A program made the position numbers and the translations under genes. This document shows, piece after piece, positions 32,111 to 44,799 of a DNA stretch of 64,000 nucleotides. Position 1 is the first letter of the stretch. The number at the start of each line of letters is the position of its first letter. Under the pieces are notes generated by a model, which was given only the letters and a program-made list of their open reading frames with translations, was not told the origin of the DNA and did not search any database. The stretch lies in NCBI GenBank assembly GCA_026545765.1, contig CM048840.1, positions 52,018,580 to 52,082,579 of the forward strand, in the 5' to 3' direction. This DNA comes from Plantago major. Its lineage: Eukaryota > Streptophyta > Magnoliopsida > Lamiales > Plantaginaceae.

Positions 32111-33587
32111 TGATGAGTCGTTATTTTAACGACTTATATAGTCTTTTTTACCGTGTTTTGTTAAGTCCTTTAGCCTTTTATTAGTGTTTTTTGTGCTTTT
32201 TTACGCTTGGGTGTTTTTTGTGTTTTTGTACTTTTATAGGTGTTTTTAGGTAAAAAGGCAAGGAATTGGAGGAGCGTACGTGAGTCGAAGCTCGTTGAAG
32301 TACACAAGGCTAATAATAGTGGGCCACTACTCCAAAGAGGTGACAAGGAGGTTGAGTAAAGGGAGTCAAATGAGGAAGAAGTGGAAAAAACTAACTCTTT
32401 CCCGGAGGAGCAGCTCACCGCGGTGAGCCTCAAAGGAAATGAGCTCACCGCGGTCGCCTAAAACATAATGTTTGGGATTTTCAGCAGACCGCGGTGAGCT
32501 TGGACTTCACCGCGGTGAGACCAGTTCAAACCTACGTTTTCTGCCAGTTTTTCCCATGATTTTGAATTTAAACTTCCTTGGTTCTAAAATAGGGCAATTG
32601 TACTTCATTTTTATCATATCTTCACACCTTCCTAGTCTACATTTTCTTACTTTCAACAATACAAGAATTCTGCTGTAACGGGACGGAAAGGGGCGACGGA
32701 TAAAATCCGTCGTCCCTGTAGCGACGGATCGCCAAACGGGGCGACGGATAGAATCCGTCGCCCCGTTTGGCGACGGATAAAACTTATCCGTCGCTCTGTA
32801 GCGACGGATAATTTTATCCATCGCTACAGAGCGTTGACCAAGATTTTTTTAAAAAAAAAAAAAAAAATTTAGCGACGGATAGATCTATCCGTCGCTATAG
32901 CCGAAAAAAAAAAAATTGTTATCCAGGTAACAATTGTGCAAGCAGTGTAAACAATCTAGAGATTCATCATCTCATTCAATTGTAGTATTTATTCATTTCA
33001 GGCGATCCCTTGTAATTGAAGAGTCCAGGTAACAATTGTGCAACTACTTATTTAGCTTGTACGTGACAAGTTGTTATCTCTGACATCCGAATCTTCATGT
33101 ATCGGTTGTGATTTGTGACTATTTATCATCCATTAGGTAATATCCGTATAATTCCATGTTGTTTGTGAGCTGCGCATATTGCATCCTTAATTGGTTATTA
33201 TCGTATAAGCAAACTAGTGTAGATTATCCATACATATTATCCATATTTGGTTATACTCACAATAGCAAGAGTGATGAGCTGCGTATAGTGCATCCTTAAC
33301 TGGTTCTTATCGTATAAGCACACTTTTGAAAGGATTAAAGTAGTTTTGTTGTTTGTAGAATTGCATGACCTAGGGTTTTACCTTGTCTTGTGCATGTTAG
33401 AATTGTTCTAGGACTGAAGTATCAACTATCCACACACATATTATTAAACAACCAACACAAGCGAGTCTATCCTGTAGAACTAGCTTAATCAATTCCTCGA
33501 GAGAACGACACTGTGGTTTAAACCTTGTCTGTCTATACAATCGCTTTACTACTTGTGTTTTTATAAGTATTAATTTTGAGCGCATCA
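32111..33587 (+). mobile_element. Solo LTR, TGATGAG family, TSD GTTTT
   Basis: It starts TGATGAGTCG, ends GCGCATCA, and is flanked by GTTTT at 32106-32110 and 33588-33592. Length is 1477 bp including a CACTA-end fragment at about 32657-32915. The cassette at 32410-32520 has four CTCACCGCGGTGAGC-type palindromes. A 19-bp piece, CCAGGTAACAATTGTGCAA, is repeated at about 32924 and 33026. Confidence 0.88.
32657..32915 (+). mobile_element. CACTA terminal fragment inside a solo LTR
   Basis: CAATACAAGAATTCTG resembles a decayed CACTACAAGAA end. It is followed by GCGACGGATA/TATCCGTCGC pairs like those of the CACTA element at 13042, and by an A-run. No matching second end is seen, so this is either a truncated end or a decayed miniature derivative. 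Confidence 0.7.
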
Positions 33588-33592
33588 GTTTT

Positions 33593-34345
33593 AACGTTAT
33601 GTTCTTGGCTCGGCGACACATTTCTGCTGATAAGGGGTTCTTGCAGCTGATGTCTAATGCACAAAAATCTTTAATGACCTTATTGAGAAATGTTGGTCCT
33701 CTATCAGATCTAATTTAGTTTACTTAGGTGTTCTTCTCAACTTCAACTCTAGTGATTAATTTCATCAATTCATAGTTGTTTCAACTTGTCCATATAAAAT
33801 TTGAGAAATCATCTACAACTACAAGGTCATAATTACTATCACCATGTCTGGTGATAGTGACCTCAAAGAGGTCTATGAGGGAGATTAAGTGTGTGTTTGC
33901 AAATAGTTTAACTCGTGATTTTTTGCTTGCTTTTGATGTAAGTTGATTAAATTAGATTTTTAGCAAAAGTTAACATCTCATCACTGATGGATTGGACCAT
34001 CTCTAATCACAATTAACATCTCATCACTGATGGCTTCCAGATGAAGCATCATGTTGTTTCTCTATTCTTCATAATATGTTTTGGTTTGAGCATTGGAGCA
34101 TCATTAAGGACATCTTGCAGCAGACACACTTAAACAAACAAATCAAGTGTATTTGGGGAGCACAAAAACAACACCGAAAGGGGATCTTGGTTCAGTGCCA
34201 AAGGTTAAAGAACCTTCGGCTCCGATACCACTCGTTGGTCCCTTAGAAAACAAGGTTAATGTCTAGGGGGGGGGGGGGGGGAATAGACTTTAAAACTTTT
34301 TGTGTCTAAAACAGATTTCTCAGCAGGTATGGTTGTCCAAAGATT
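33593..34345 (-). mobile_element. Short copia remnant: integrase piece, gag start, primer site, LTR end
   Basis: On the minus strand, an integrase piece (YDLVVVDDFSNFIW-like, then RSDRGPTFLNKV) lies at about 33860-33610. A gag N-terminus matching 56000-56130 lies at about 34130-34010. A tRNA-iMet-type primer site TGGTATCGGAGC is at 34230-34219. The first 110 bp of an LTR end follows, with a long G-run. It is a much reduced, broken fossil of a third Sirevirus subfamily, cut by the Athila-like sequence at about 34346. Confidence 0.8.
34219..34230 (-). promoter_or_regulatory. tRNA-iMet-type primer-binding site of copia remnant
   Basis: TGGTATCGGAGC on the minus strand differs at one base from the plant copia consensus TGGTATCAGAGC and lies next to the LTR end. 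Confidence 0.8.
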
Positions 34346-36203
34346 CAATATTTATATAGAAAAATAGCCAATGACCACTTTCGTGTGTACTTTGTAGGTA
34401 ATGATCAATTTTTCGAGGAATTATACGTTTTCCCGTGCCAAAACGTTATATTTATGCTAAACCGAGGAAAACAAGGAAAAATGATTATTCAACCACACAA
34501 GGAGTTTGACGAGTCCAAACGAGGCACATGAACTACCATTGCAAATCTTATTCAAAATGCTAAAACATTGTAGAAGACCATTTCTCGAGATAACAAAATT
34601 ATGAAGTCCAAAAATTGCCCAGTATATGAATCAGCAAACACCTGGAAAATCAAAGTTGTGCGCCCCCTAGGGCCGCAATGAGACCTTGGGTGGTCCCTTA
34701 AGGGACTACAGTAATGCTGCTGCTACTCGTTTTGAGTAGCCCAACTCCGTCTTTTGGCCTGGCCCGTTATCCTAACCTTCCATAATCATCATGCACGAAT
34801 TTTGCCTGCTCTCACCACTATAAAAGGAGACCTTGGGGTCTCATAATTGACACACCACATTCACAGCAGCTCTTTTGAGAGAGAACTAGTCCTCGGGGAA
34901 GTGAAACCCCAAAACAGCGAAACCCTGGCCGTCAAGATACAAGAAGAAGAAGAAGAAGAAGAAGAAGAAGAAGAAGAAGAAGAAGAAGAAGAAGAAGAAG
35001 AAGAAGACCCTAGCCGTCAAGAATGAAGAACAGCAAGACTAAGCATCTATTTAATTACTTTTATTTATTTGTTGATGTATTCTGCTTACGTTATGAATAG
35101 CTAAACTCCTTTAGTAAAGGCGAATCGCTAAAACTCTGCCTGCTACTCATTCATATACCGTGATATATTAATGAATTGATTTTAAATGTATCTTGTATTT
35201 GGAATTCTCGATTCGTCCGACTCTCTTTATTGATTTATTGAGGTATCATAGTCTTCCTATATCTAGGTATTGGTAGAGGTAATAAAGTCATTTGTTTATC
35301 TTGTCTGGAAACGTGGCGTGTGTGTGTTGTTGAGTGACAGAAGAATTTCATTGGCATAGTAGGGGTGTTTGGGATCAACTACGTCTTGATTCCTCATAGC
35401 ATGTATCCTTGCTGCCAATAGACGGCAAGTACGTGGTTTATTTTCAAGTAGTTGGGAGTATTACGGTAAGAGGGAAAGTTGCGGAACCTTTACATCTTCA
35501 TACATTGATTACAAAACCTTATTTAAGATTGACTATTATATACGATCCTGCATGCTAGATTACGAATTGATTTCAAAGCAACCTATTGATAAACTATTTA
35601 CTTTTCTGCAATTTAGAATAACTTGTCTTGTTATTTGCTTGTTTCTATACTAAGTGTCTGTGGAGAACGACATCCCGAGTCAATTTTCCGCTATATTAAT
35701 CTTAATTATGTGGATTTGTAGGCTTCCGACTTATATAAATTTAAATCTTCGTGAGTGTTTGGGAAAGATGGAGTACAACGATTATTAATTTCCCAAGTGC
35801 CCGTCAAAATTTTGGCGTCATAGGAACATCGAACCGCCAAGCAAGTTTCACCGTATAAGTTGAATCTTTTCTTTCGCTTTAATTTTCTGCACTGTCTTTT
35901 AATACGTACAACATAAATAAAAATATATATAAAGTCTATAGAAATCGATTTCTACAGATAAAAATCCCAAAAATATTTTCTTTATTGTATTTGTTATTTT
36001 CTTATTAAAAATCCAAAAATACATAATTTTACTTTTGCTAGTTACTTTTTATCAATAATTACACGTTTATTTACGTTTCATTATTATATTATATATATCT
36101 TTGCGCAAGTTCGTTTGTTGAGTCTTTATGCAAGGACGAAGAAATGCGGGAACACCAATTATACCGGTAAGAGACGATATAGACAAGCTTGAAAGATGTA
36201 AAG
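34346..36203 (+). mobile_element. Athila-like element, 5' part: LTR, leader, gag start
   Basis: It aligns with the element at 37230 from just inside its LTR start. It has the AGTCCTCGGGGAAGTG block near 34890, the LTR end at about 35809, a decayed tRNA-Asp-type primer region, and a leader. It then has the first codons of gag (ATG at 36128, reading MQGRRNAGTPIIPVRDDIDK). It is cut at 36204 by a Sirevirus LTR and is older than the element at 37230. Confidence 0.75.
34941..35007. repeat. (AAG)n microsatellite in Athila-like LTR
   Basis: About 22 AAG units inside the LTR, after the conserved CTGGCCGTCAAG block. A separate (GAA)n of 29 units lies in the leader of the related element at 38914-39000. 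Confidence 0.97.
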
Positions 36204-37229
36204 TGTTAGGAATATCTGTTTAGATTTTGATCAGAAACCTTAATGACTAATCTTAGTATAGAAATTTAATCAGTACTCTTTGTTCACTTGAACATTGTAA
36301 AAGAGGATGCTTACTGAGTATGTTAGTCTATCAAGTATTGTATAGAATGTTAGGTCTCTGAATGTAATTTTTTATATCTTTGAAGAAGACCAAGAAGCAA
36401 GCATCCGGTAGGAAGAGCTCAAAATTGAAGATCAAATCAACTGCACATGATTGTTGAAGACTATAGAGAAAAGTCTCCGCAGATACCTTAGTTCAGAAAC
36501 CTTAAGGAAACAAGTGTCTTTGGAAGACAAGTTTATTAAGTGATGTCTGGTGACTAAAGATTAATGAGAAAGGAGCGTGCTAAGACTCAAAAAGGTTGCA
36601 CAATTCCATTGAGACTAAAGGACAAAAATAGTACACTGCATTTATTACGCAGACAGAGATGTCTGAACAAAAGAGGAAATCTCTGAAAAGAGACAAAGCT
36701 CATTGCAGTACTATTTCAGATATCAATAGTTTGAATTCCTTGGTGTCTAACGGATACTATTCAAACGGAAGGATTTTAAAATATAAATATCACCACCTAG
36801 AATGTTTGAAGACACACCTAAGAACACACTGAACACCAGAACACAAAGCTCAAGCATACAAGTCTTCAAACCTACTTACTAACTTTCAAGCTTACTGTTG
36901 CGACTCAAGCTCTACCTTTCTAAGTAGTACAAAAGTTCTAAGTGTCCTGATCCTTAAAAAAGTCTTGATTACTGGGAAGGAGTTGAATCAAAAGATCAAA
37001 GTTGCGACTTTATCAGTGATTCATTCTCTTGAACATATAACAAGTACTTGGGTCATAAGAACAACTTCTCATACCTTGATAATGTATTAAGGAAGATTGA
37101 TTCTTCATGCTATTACTAAGTAACTGGAATAAGTTATAAAGTAAAGCTTACTTGATAAACTACCATAACCACCAAAAACACCAACAGGCGTGTTTGGGAA
37201 GGATTTAGTTGAGAAAACTAAAGTCCTCA
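36204..37229 (+). mobile_element. Sirevirus LTR fragment, plus strand
   Basis: It starts TGTTAGGAATATCTG, the 5' end of Sirevirus LTRs, and runs through the matching body to the CACCAACAGGCGTG region. It is then cut by the Athila-like element at 37230. It is diverged from subfamilies A and B and is the only plus-strand Sirevirus LTR here. Confidence 0.75.
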
Positions 37230-38549
37230 TGATGTGACAATGAAATGTGCGATATAGCATGCTTTTAGACCCTCATTTTTGGACTTAGATGCAATATTTG
37301 TATCGTTTTATGGTCAATTACCAACTTTTCATGTTTTATGTAGGTAATGATCACGTTTTTGAGGAATTGCACGATTTCAGGCACCAAAATGACATCATTG
37401 TGCGAAATCGAGAAAGCTAAGCGAATACGCCGGATTGGCCATTGAACGATGTTCAAGGAGTCAAAACATGTCATGTGACCAACCAATGCGAAGATAATTG
37501 AAGATGCAACAACTTTGTAGAAGACCACTTTTCGAGGAAACGAAGTTACGAAGCCCGAAATTGAAGAACGAAGAAAACAGATTCAAGTCATAGGAATCGT
37601 GACTTGGCCATCCACAGATGTCAGATAGGGGTCATCATGGTCCACAAAGCGACGCAGCAGTAGTGGCGGTTTGTGTCTTGGTCGCTTTCACGGCTGCTAC
37701 AACCCGCCTTCCTAAACCTTCCTTATTGATCAATGGCGGCTAGAGCTCAGAATTTTCAGTATAAATAAGACCTCAGGGGTCTCATAATTCTACACCGCTC
37801 ACAAAGCAGCTCTTCTGAGAGAGAACCAGTCCTCGGGGAAGTGAAACCCCAAAACCGCTAGCTGTCAGGCACACAAAAGAAGGAAACCCTAGACGCAGCA
37901 ACACGAAGACATCATAGACTAAGCTTCTTCTTCCTTTTCTTCCTAGTTTTTTATTTCTGTCTCTAGAATACTATGAGTAGCTAACTTTCTTTTGTAAAGG
38001 CGAACCGCCGTAACTCTACTTTTGCTACTTCTTTATATACCGTGATATATTAATGGAATGGTTATTAGACGTAAACCGTGGTTATACAACTCTATACATC
38101 CTTTGTGGTGTGATGTTCTGTTGAGTGACACAGTAGTTTCATTGAACTGAGTAGGGGTACTCGTGAAACTGCGCCTTGAGCACCATAGTATTATGTCCTG
38201 CTGTCGTTAGAGGTAATCGCGTAGGATTTTAGCTAGGATGTTGGGAGTAGCATAGCAGAGGGAGGTTGGGAATCCTTTACGCCTTTCCACCATTGTTTAC
38301 ATCGCATCAATTTAGTGTTTACTGCGATTCAATTAATCTGTCTGCGATCAATCTGTTTACTTTTCTGCATACAATTTACAAACGTTATTTGCTTGTTCCT
38401 ATGCTAAGTGTCCGTGGAGAACAACATCCCGAGTCAGCTTTCTGCTATAAACTGTGGATTTGAGGACTTCTGACTTATAAATTTAATCTTGATTGTATTG
38501 ATGGATTACAGGTTCTACAACGAAAAATGAAATCTCTGAGTGCACATCA
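37230..38549 (+). repeat. 5' LTR of Athila-like gag-only element
   Basis: 1320 bp. It has a TATAAATAAG box near 37762, then the AGTCCTCGGGGAAGTG block. It matches the partial 3' LTR from 61768. Confidence 0.9.
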
Positions 38550-38554
38550 AAATT

Positions 38555-38572
38555 TGGTGCCGCTGTCGGGGA
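38555..38572 (+). promoter_or_regulatory. tRNA-Asp-type primer-binding site
   Basis: TGGTGCCGCTGTCGGGGA lies five bases after the LTR end. The plant tRNA-Asp complement is TGGCGCCGTTGCCGGGGA, so 15 of 18 bases agree. Athila elements are known to use this primer. Confidence 0.85.
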
Positions 38573-38670
38573 CACTTGACCACTCAAGCAAGTTTCGATC
38601 ACCCAAGATAAGTTGAATTCTTTCTTTCGCTTTACTTTACACACTGTCTTTCAGTTCCTATAGCATAAAC

Positions 38671-38673
<3 letters not shown>

Positions 38674-38751
<78 letters not shown>
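38674..38751. repeat. (TA)n microsatellite in leader
   Basis: About 39 TA units between the primer site and gag. Confidence 0.97.
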
Positions 38752-38752
<1 letters not shown>

Positions 38753-38913
38753 CAGAGGAATCGATTTCGCACATGAAAAATCCAAAAATATTTTCTTTTC
38801 CGTATTTGTTTACATTCAGTTATGTCAGGCTAACTTACTTATGTAAGGGTTAGCTGGGATCTTTGATTACTTGGTTTATGCATGATGGAATAGTTTTAGC
38901 ATCTATGATGGTT

Positions 38914-39000
38914 GAAGAAGAAGAAGAAGAAGAAGAAGAAGAAGAAGAAGAAGAAGAAGAAGAAGAAGAAGAAGAAGAAGAAGAAGAAGAAGAAGAAGAA
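38914..39000. repeat. (GAA)n microsatellite in leader
   Basis: 29 GAA units. They create a poly-Glu frame on one strand and a poly-Ser frame on the other. Neither is a gene. Confidence 0.97.
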
Positions 39001-39489
39001 CGATTGTCGTTCATACCTGTGCTGTTTGAGGAAAGATTCATTGTTTATTTATGTTTTTCGCGGGACATGAGTATCCGTTGCACTAGATTAGGAGATGTCA
39101 ACCGTGTCTATAAGTTGATAATCTGGCTAAGGTTTGTTGTTGAGCTAGCCACTGGTGACAGCTTTGAGCTAGACGATACTCACAATAGCATATATGTACT
39201 GACTACGCCTTAGTATAAGATATGTGAGCTATGTGACTCTTCAGCCATAACTATCGCTATCTATTATTCCTGATATAAACATATTATCAAAGTGAAAGTT
39301 GATTCTTACATGTTCTCTCTACCTGATTTTAAATCTTCTATTTTCATTGCCATATGTTTGTCTGTTAACGTTAATTATTTAAAAGAAACCAAAAATACGT
39401 AATTTCATATTTCTGTTTATTCGAAACTAGGATTATTCTTCTCTAGTTTTATCTGTCTGTATCTTCGAAAGTTTGTCTGTTACTCTTTA

Positions 39490-42400
39490 TACAGGGAGAA
39501 ACACCTTGAGAACCATTAAGAGATGACATCGGTGAACTCGAGAAGAAGGAAGGAGCTGGGATGAAAAGCATTGATAAGGCCTGACGAATTCTGCATATAC
39601 TTGCTAGAAGAAGGGTTGAGATGTTATGTGAAACCCGAGTATCTCAGGATCTTTCCAAAATTCTATGGAGTAGAAGGGAAGATGAAGTACGGTTCATGGA
39701 AGACTTTTACGAGATGGTTCAAGACATACCGAGTGGAAAGATTCGAAAGTTTCTTTTTCTACATTGTTTCAGAGGAAAGGCAAGAACTTGGCTGAAGACC
39801 TTACTAACAGATAGTTCGGAGACATTGGAAGAGGTCGCAAGCCAATTCCAATTACAATACATCCGATTTTCATGGTCCTTAATATCCATCTAGGTTGAAG
39901 AACTTCTAAGCTTTGAGCAACTAGAAGGAGAGACGTTCTACGAAGTTTGGAGGAGATTCAAGATCGCATCGCATAAAGAACCCGAGGTCAGGCACAAACA
40001 ATTGCTATACTTCTACAAGAAGATAGAAAAGGATTATAGATACTTGATTGACGAAGAGTGCGATGGGGTCATCATGGAGATTCAACCGGGCGAACTTGTT
40101 GAGATATACGAGCGAATTAGCCAGGAGTCTAAGAGAGCAATGATTGGGAGGATCGAACTTTACAAGATAAAGAAGAAAATACATCATCAATGTGACAAGC
40201 TAAGGGACTATGGACAATGGCTCGTAGCGGATGCATTCGAAGGGTTGGCTAATCAAGTATTGGATTTGGACAGCAATGATACTTCTGCCGACAAGAGAGA
40301 AGTTATGAGGAGACTACTTGAAGCAACCGAGATGATGGTTGAGGAGGAAGAAGAAGCAATGATGAAAACTGAACATGTCAAAGTCGTATGCGGAAAACAA
40401 ATGGAGAGTATGAAGGAATCGACTTAGACAGAGGCAGGAGATATCAAACCACTCGTACGAACCGAAGGTCAATGGACGAAGCCTGTGGAAGAAGAGGTAT
40501 ATGATGAGCCCCTATTTTAGGCTCTCATTTCGTTCTTTTACCAGCTTTCATTCGTCTTTATTTGATTTTATAGCGTATCTTGTGCATTTTTATGTGTGTT
40601 TTGTGTTTTAGTGGTGTTCTACAGGTTTCCATGTATTTTGGGACGTTTTGGAGGAAAAAATGGCCTTCTTGAAGGTCGTGTATGAGTAGAAGCTCAAACT
40701 CCACTCAGAATGTGAAATCTGTCTCAGAAGGCCGCTGGAGGCATTACCTTGGTCGCGACCAGCGGTGAACTCAATCCAAGAAGACCGCAGTCACGCACCC
40801 AAATAAGCATCGGTTTTGCGAGTATTTTTATCTAATTTTTAACGTAGACAAACACACTTCTTTTCTTACGTTCTTTCTGACTCTCAAGCAAGAAACCCTA
40901 GTTTGGTTCTCTTGCCTGAGTTTATGATCGATTTGCTCTTGTAATCACATATTGACATTAAATTTTGATCCTCGAGGTTAAATTATCAATCGATTCATTC
41001 TTTCTCTTGCAATTACTTCTTAGTGATTGATTGATTGACTTATGCTTGTAATCTCCACTATGATGCTTAATTCGATTATGACTGTCTTTGTGTGTGCTAT
41101 TTCTTACGATATGAGTAGCTAATCTCTTCGATAGATGCGGTAGCAATGTAGGATTAATCAATTAGATCTTGACTTAGAGTTTGTTCATACGTGTTAAGCT
41201 CATTATCAAACTTCGTAAAACACCGATTTCAAAGATTTCACTACTCTTATATTTTCAACCATTCAGGTTAACAATCAATCGTCTGACAATCGTTTGATTA
41301 GCTACTTCTCACATTTTCAAAGAATGTCTTGGTTAAAACTGAAATCGAGAATTTATCTGGACAAATAACTGTGACATTATATGAACACATGGTCTGATCC
41401 ATATTCGATATATCTGAATGATACCGTATCTATTTCCCCTCTCTTGATTCAAATTCACTCTTGTTTACTTAGTTTAATTTACAAACCCAACTCAATCATA
41501 GAAACTGCTACTTGCAAACTCTCGCGTTTGATACTTGAAAACGTCATAGTTGCCTAGTTAGCTCCTTGAGAACGATCTCGTAGTTAAGGCTTGTTTACTC
41601 AACACTGCTTTAGTTACTTAGAATTTTATCAAGTACTAATTTGAGCACATCAGTATACACAGAGCAAGAAGATACTCGAGGGAAACATCAAGTACTCGAA
41701 GTTAGTAAACAGGAGGATTTTGGGGAGTGTGAAGATACGATGGTTGGCCTTCACAAGGCCATCGAACCATATATTCCACCGCACCTTCGAAGTAGGCGAC
41801 AGACAGGTAAGCTTTCTGCTTCCCATACTTTAACTGATCCTGATACTATATCGTCTATCGTTACTTTCATCACTAGTACTTCTACCCATGAACCCGACCC
41901 CGTAAGGAAATTAGAAGAAATTGAATTCGTTATTCCTGATTATTATATTATGCCTTATGCGGAAAGGGACCAATCATTGGGAAATCCACTCACTCAACGT
42001 ATTCCCATGATTTTCCGACCCAATGATTGGAAGGTTTTCATAACCACCCCTGACCGTAAACATGATTCTGACTGTCTGACTAGCACTACACAGAAGTATA
42101 GAACACAAGAATACGAATCATTCTCAAAGGGGTACTATGAATCAAGGAATGCAAGATCTCTCAGAGACACATCAATGGAAGGAGTCGAAGGAAGGCCATT
42201 GGTTTGCAACCCAAATGATGAGAACAGGTTGTTCGATGGAGATCCAATCAATCGAGTGGGATCTGATACCGAGATAGTACTTAAAGGAATGGGAGTTAAG
42301 GAGTTCGGTGATCAGCCATGGACTGATATAAGTGTGCTCGAAAGAAGGACTGGATACATTCATAAGAGAGATCATATCCACGAGTACACTAAGGATGATG

Positions 42401-42645
42401 ATAACTTCTTCACCGAGCAAATCATTCTCCAGCTACAAAGGAAGAAGAAGAGGAAGACACCAAGAGGGAGAAAGCTTAGTCGTGAGTTCGACAGGAAAAT
42501 TAACAAGAACTGGGGATGGGTTGATGGACCTAACATCAATCGTAACTCTCCAACAAGGATGCGAAAGAAGAACGTTGCTGGAAGGTGGAGATGGGTTGAC
42601 GGACCTAACTTAGGCCACATGCATCCATCCTACGGTCATCTCTGA
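39490..42645 (+). pseudogene. Ty3-type gag of the Athila-like element, interrupted by a solo LTR
   Basis: The first part (about 39490-40496) has FPKFYGVEGK, then a PSGKIRKFLFLHCFRGKARTW stretch (first 20 residues shown) and the TLEEVASQFQLQYI region. This is the retrotrans_gag pattern F..LRG.A..WL found in Ty3 elements. The next piece (to about 40425) has LYFYKKIEKDYRYLIDEECD, matching the FY.GL...R..LD..A.G part. After the solo LTR the frame continues at 41658-42645 with IPPHLRSRR and two WVDGPN repeats rich in Arg/Lys. Gag would package element RNA. It is broken, with several breaks. Confidence 0.75.
40502..41652 (+). mobile_element. Solo LTR, TGATGAG family, TSD GTATA
   Basis: It starts TGATGAGCCC, ends GCACATCA, and has GTATA at 40497-40501 and 41653-41657. 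Length is 1151 bp. The cassette at about 40730-40800 holds GGTCGCGACCAGCGG and GACCGCAGTC. It is inserted in the gag of the Athila-like element. Confidence 0.9.
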
Positions 42646-43033
42646 ACAGGGGCCGAGCTATAAGACCCAAAACAAGCGCTTCTTGAGAGGCAACCGAGGG
42701 TCACCTTTAATTTTTGCACTTGCATTTGCATTTTTGTTTTTCCGCCTTTTCTTGATTTCCGCACCAAAAATCCTTTCAAAAAACTTTTTCAGCTTTTTAA
42801 AAACTTCTTAATTCATTACTTAGGTTCATTTGTTGCATTTCAAAAAACGAAAAAAACGAAAAGAATCGAGAAAATACGAAATCTTGCAAAAGAAGAAGCA
42901 AAGGAGGTAGCAATTTCACCGCAATGATCGAGCGATCATAGTGAGTCAGCCTCACTCCTTCTCCTTTTCAACCTGTAAGATATTTTGCCTCCCCACTTCA
43001 TTCTCACTTCAAAATTCTTCATTTGATCTATAA
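42646..43033 (+). other. Post-gag linker of the Athila-like element
   Basis: It begins with a GCGCTTCTTGAGAGGCAACC block, common after coding regions of plant Ty3 elements, then AT-rich non-coding sequence. It ends at TATAA, the target site of Sirevirus copy 2. Confidence 0.7.
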
Positions 43034-44465
43034 TGTTGGTCCAGAAAATGGCAAAGTAAAACACTAGAAGGGGGGGGGGGGGGTGAATAGTATTTTAAAA
43101 ACTTTTGTCGATAAACACAGTTTCTCAGAAACCTGGGGGTTTCTGATACTTAAATTCAGAGCGCGGAAGACTTTAAGATAGGTAAGTGCAGAAATAATAA
43201 ATATATGTGTGTGCTTTGCTGAAATGTAAATACAGAAAAGTAAATGACACAGCAGGTATAGTGGTATCTGGAGGTGGCGTAATCCTCCAACTAATCCACT
43301 TCGATCTTTCTGAGACCTAGAATTCACTAGAACGGATAATTGAGTTCACCTTACAATAATCCTATTCTAAGATTCCTAAACAAATGGTTCCCAACCAAAT
43401 ATTCCCCCTGAGTTATTCCCCAGCTCCTAGAGCTAAGTACTTCCTCTTGTCAGATAACCTTGGAGTTATTCCTTGATTTCCCAAATCAAGTACTTCCTCT
43501 ACTCCATGCCTTGATGTTGTTGGTTATAAGGTTTGTCAGAAGGCTTCTCGTATAACTTTTCAGTTATGTTTTCAGAGAGCCTAACAGAACAAGACTACTT
43601 AATACACTTGTTCGGTGGATGGCAGTCTGCTCTTTACTGACCCAAGCAATTGATGTTCGTTCTGGAGAATGAGCTTCAGAAAGGGTATCTGATAGTTCAA
43701 CTCTTTCACGAAAATCAATATCTTGTTAAGGTTCAGGACAACTTCGAGCTACTAGTGATTCTTCGAGCAACCGAAAGCTTTCAGAAAGGGTAGTAGAGTG
43801 CTTGAGAGAATACTTTGCTTGATGGTAAGTTTGCAAGATAGAGCGTTCTAAGGTGTATTTCTCAGCATCTAAGTATGTGATATATATAGATGAATTTGAG
43901 AGTTGTTGGATTGATATCCATTAGACACAATTCAAATTCAGTCCATACTTATCTTGAAATAAGTACTCAGAAGTCCTTGTCTCATGTCTCAGAGAGGACT
44001 TGTGCTTCAGCGGCTTTTCAGCCGACGCAATTAATGCACTTGTACTATTTCTTGTCCTGTAGTCTTCAACGGATACATGAGCCTTTCTGATGGCTTGCAT
44101 GCTCCATACTCATGATGTCATATGTCCAGAATCATATTTCAAAAGTAAGTAAATGCACTTAAGAAAGGATTAAGGACATAGTCTTTCAGAGTTAGACTAA
44201 ACCTTGATATCTTCGTAAATCTTGTGCAATCTTTAGTCTTCTAATCTTCAGAAAAGCTCCATTGCTAGGATTGATCTTCATGGTCTTCTGGAAATAAAAA
44301 TTACACTTAGAGACCTATAGTCCTAATACAAGATTTACTAGACTAATCATACTTAGTGATTTCCTCTTTTACAATGTTCAAGTGAACCAAGAGTACTTAA
44401 TCACCTTTCTGGCTAAGATAAGAACATGTGATGAGTGATCACAATACTAACAGATATTCCTAACA
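43034..44465 (-). repeat. 3' LTR of Sirevirus copy 2 (subfamily A)
   Basis: 1432 bp, with the same ends and G-run as copy 1. The polypurine tract AAAAAGGGGGAAATT follows on the plus side at 44466-44480 (element strand). Confidence 0.92.
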
Positions 44466-44480
44466 AATTTCCCCCTTTTT
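44466..44480 (-). promoter_or_regulatory. Polypurine tract of Sirevirus copy 2
   Basis: AAAAAGGGGGAAATT on the element strand abuts the 3' LTR. Confidence 0.85.
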
Positions 44481-44799
44481 GATCAGTCATCCATGACTAT
44501 CTTTTAAGTCCTATTACAAATTTGTAATCCTGGAAGAGAAAACAATCCACCACTTAATCATTTTGAATGATATTCAATTTTAGTTGAATTAAGTGTAGAA
44601 AGTAGACATCAACCAAATCACAAGAAGTGATCTTTGCTGATAAGTTGTCATCTATTAGAATGTATCTGAGAGTATGTTCTTCAGATAGGTACAGTTTACA
44701 GAATAAGATGCAACTTTTACAGATAGAGAAATTTAGAAACAATCAGCAAGATTACAAAAAGTAACAAAACATACTAAGTAAATTAGAACAAAGGAGAAT

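Noticed and set aside
38863-39213. Poly-Glu open frame and, on the other strand, a poly-Ser frame
   Set aside because: Both are products of the GAA microsatellite in the leader of an LTR element and show no domain or conserved start.
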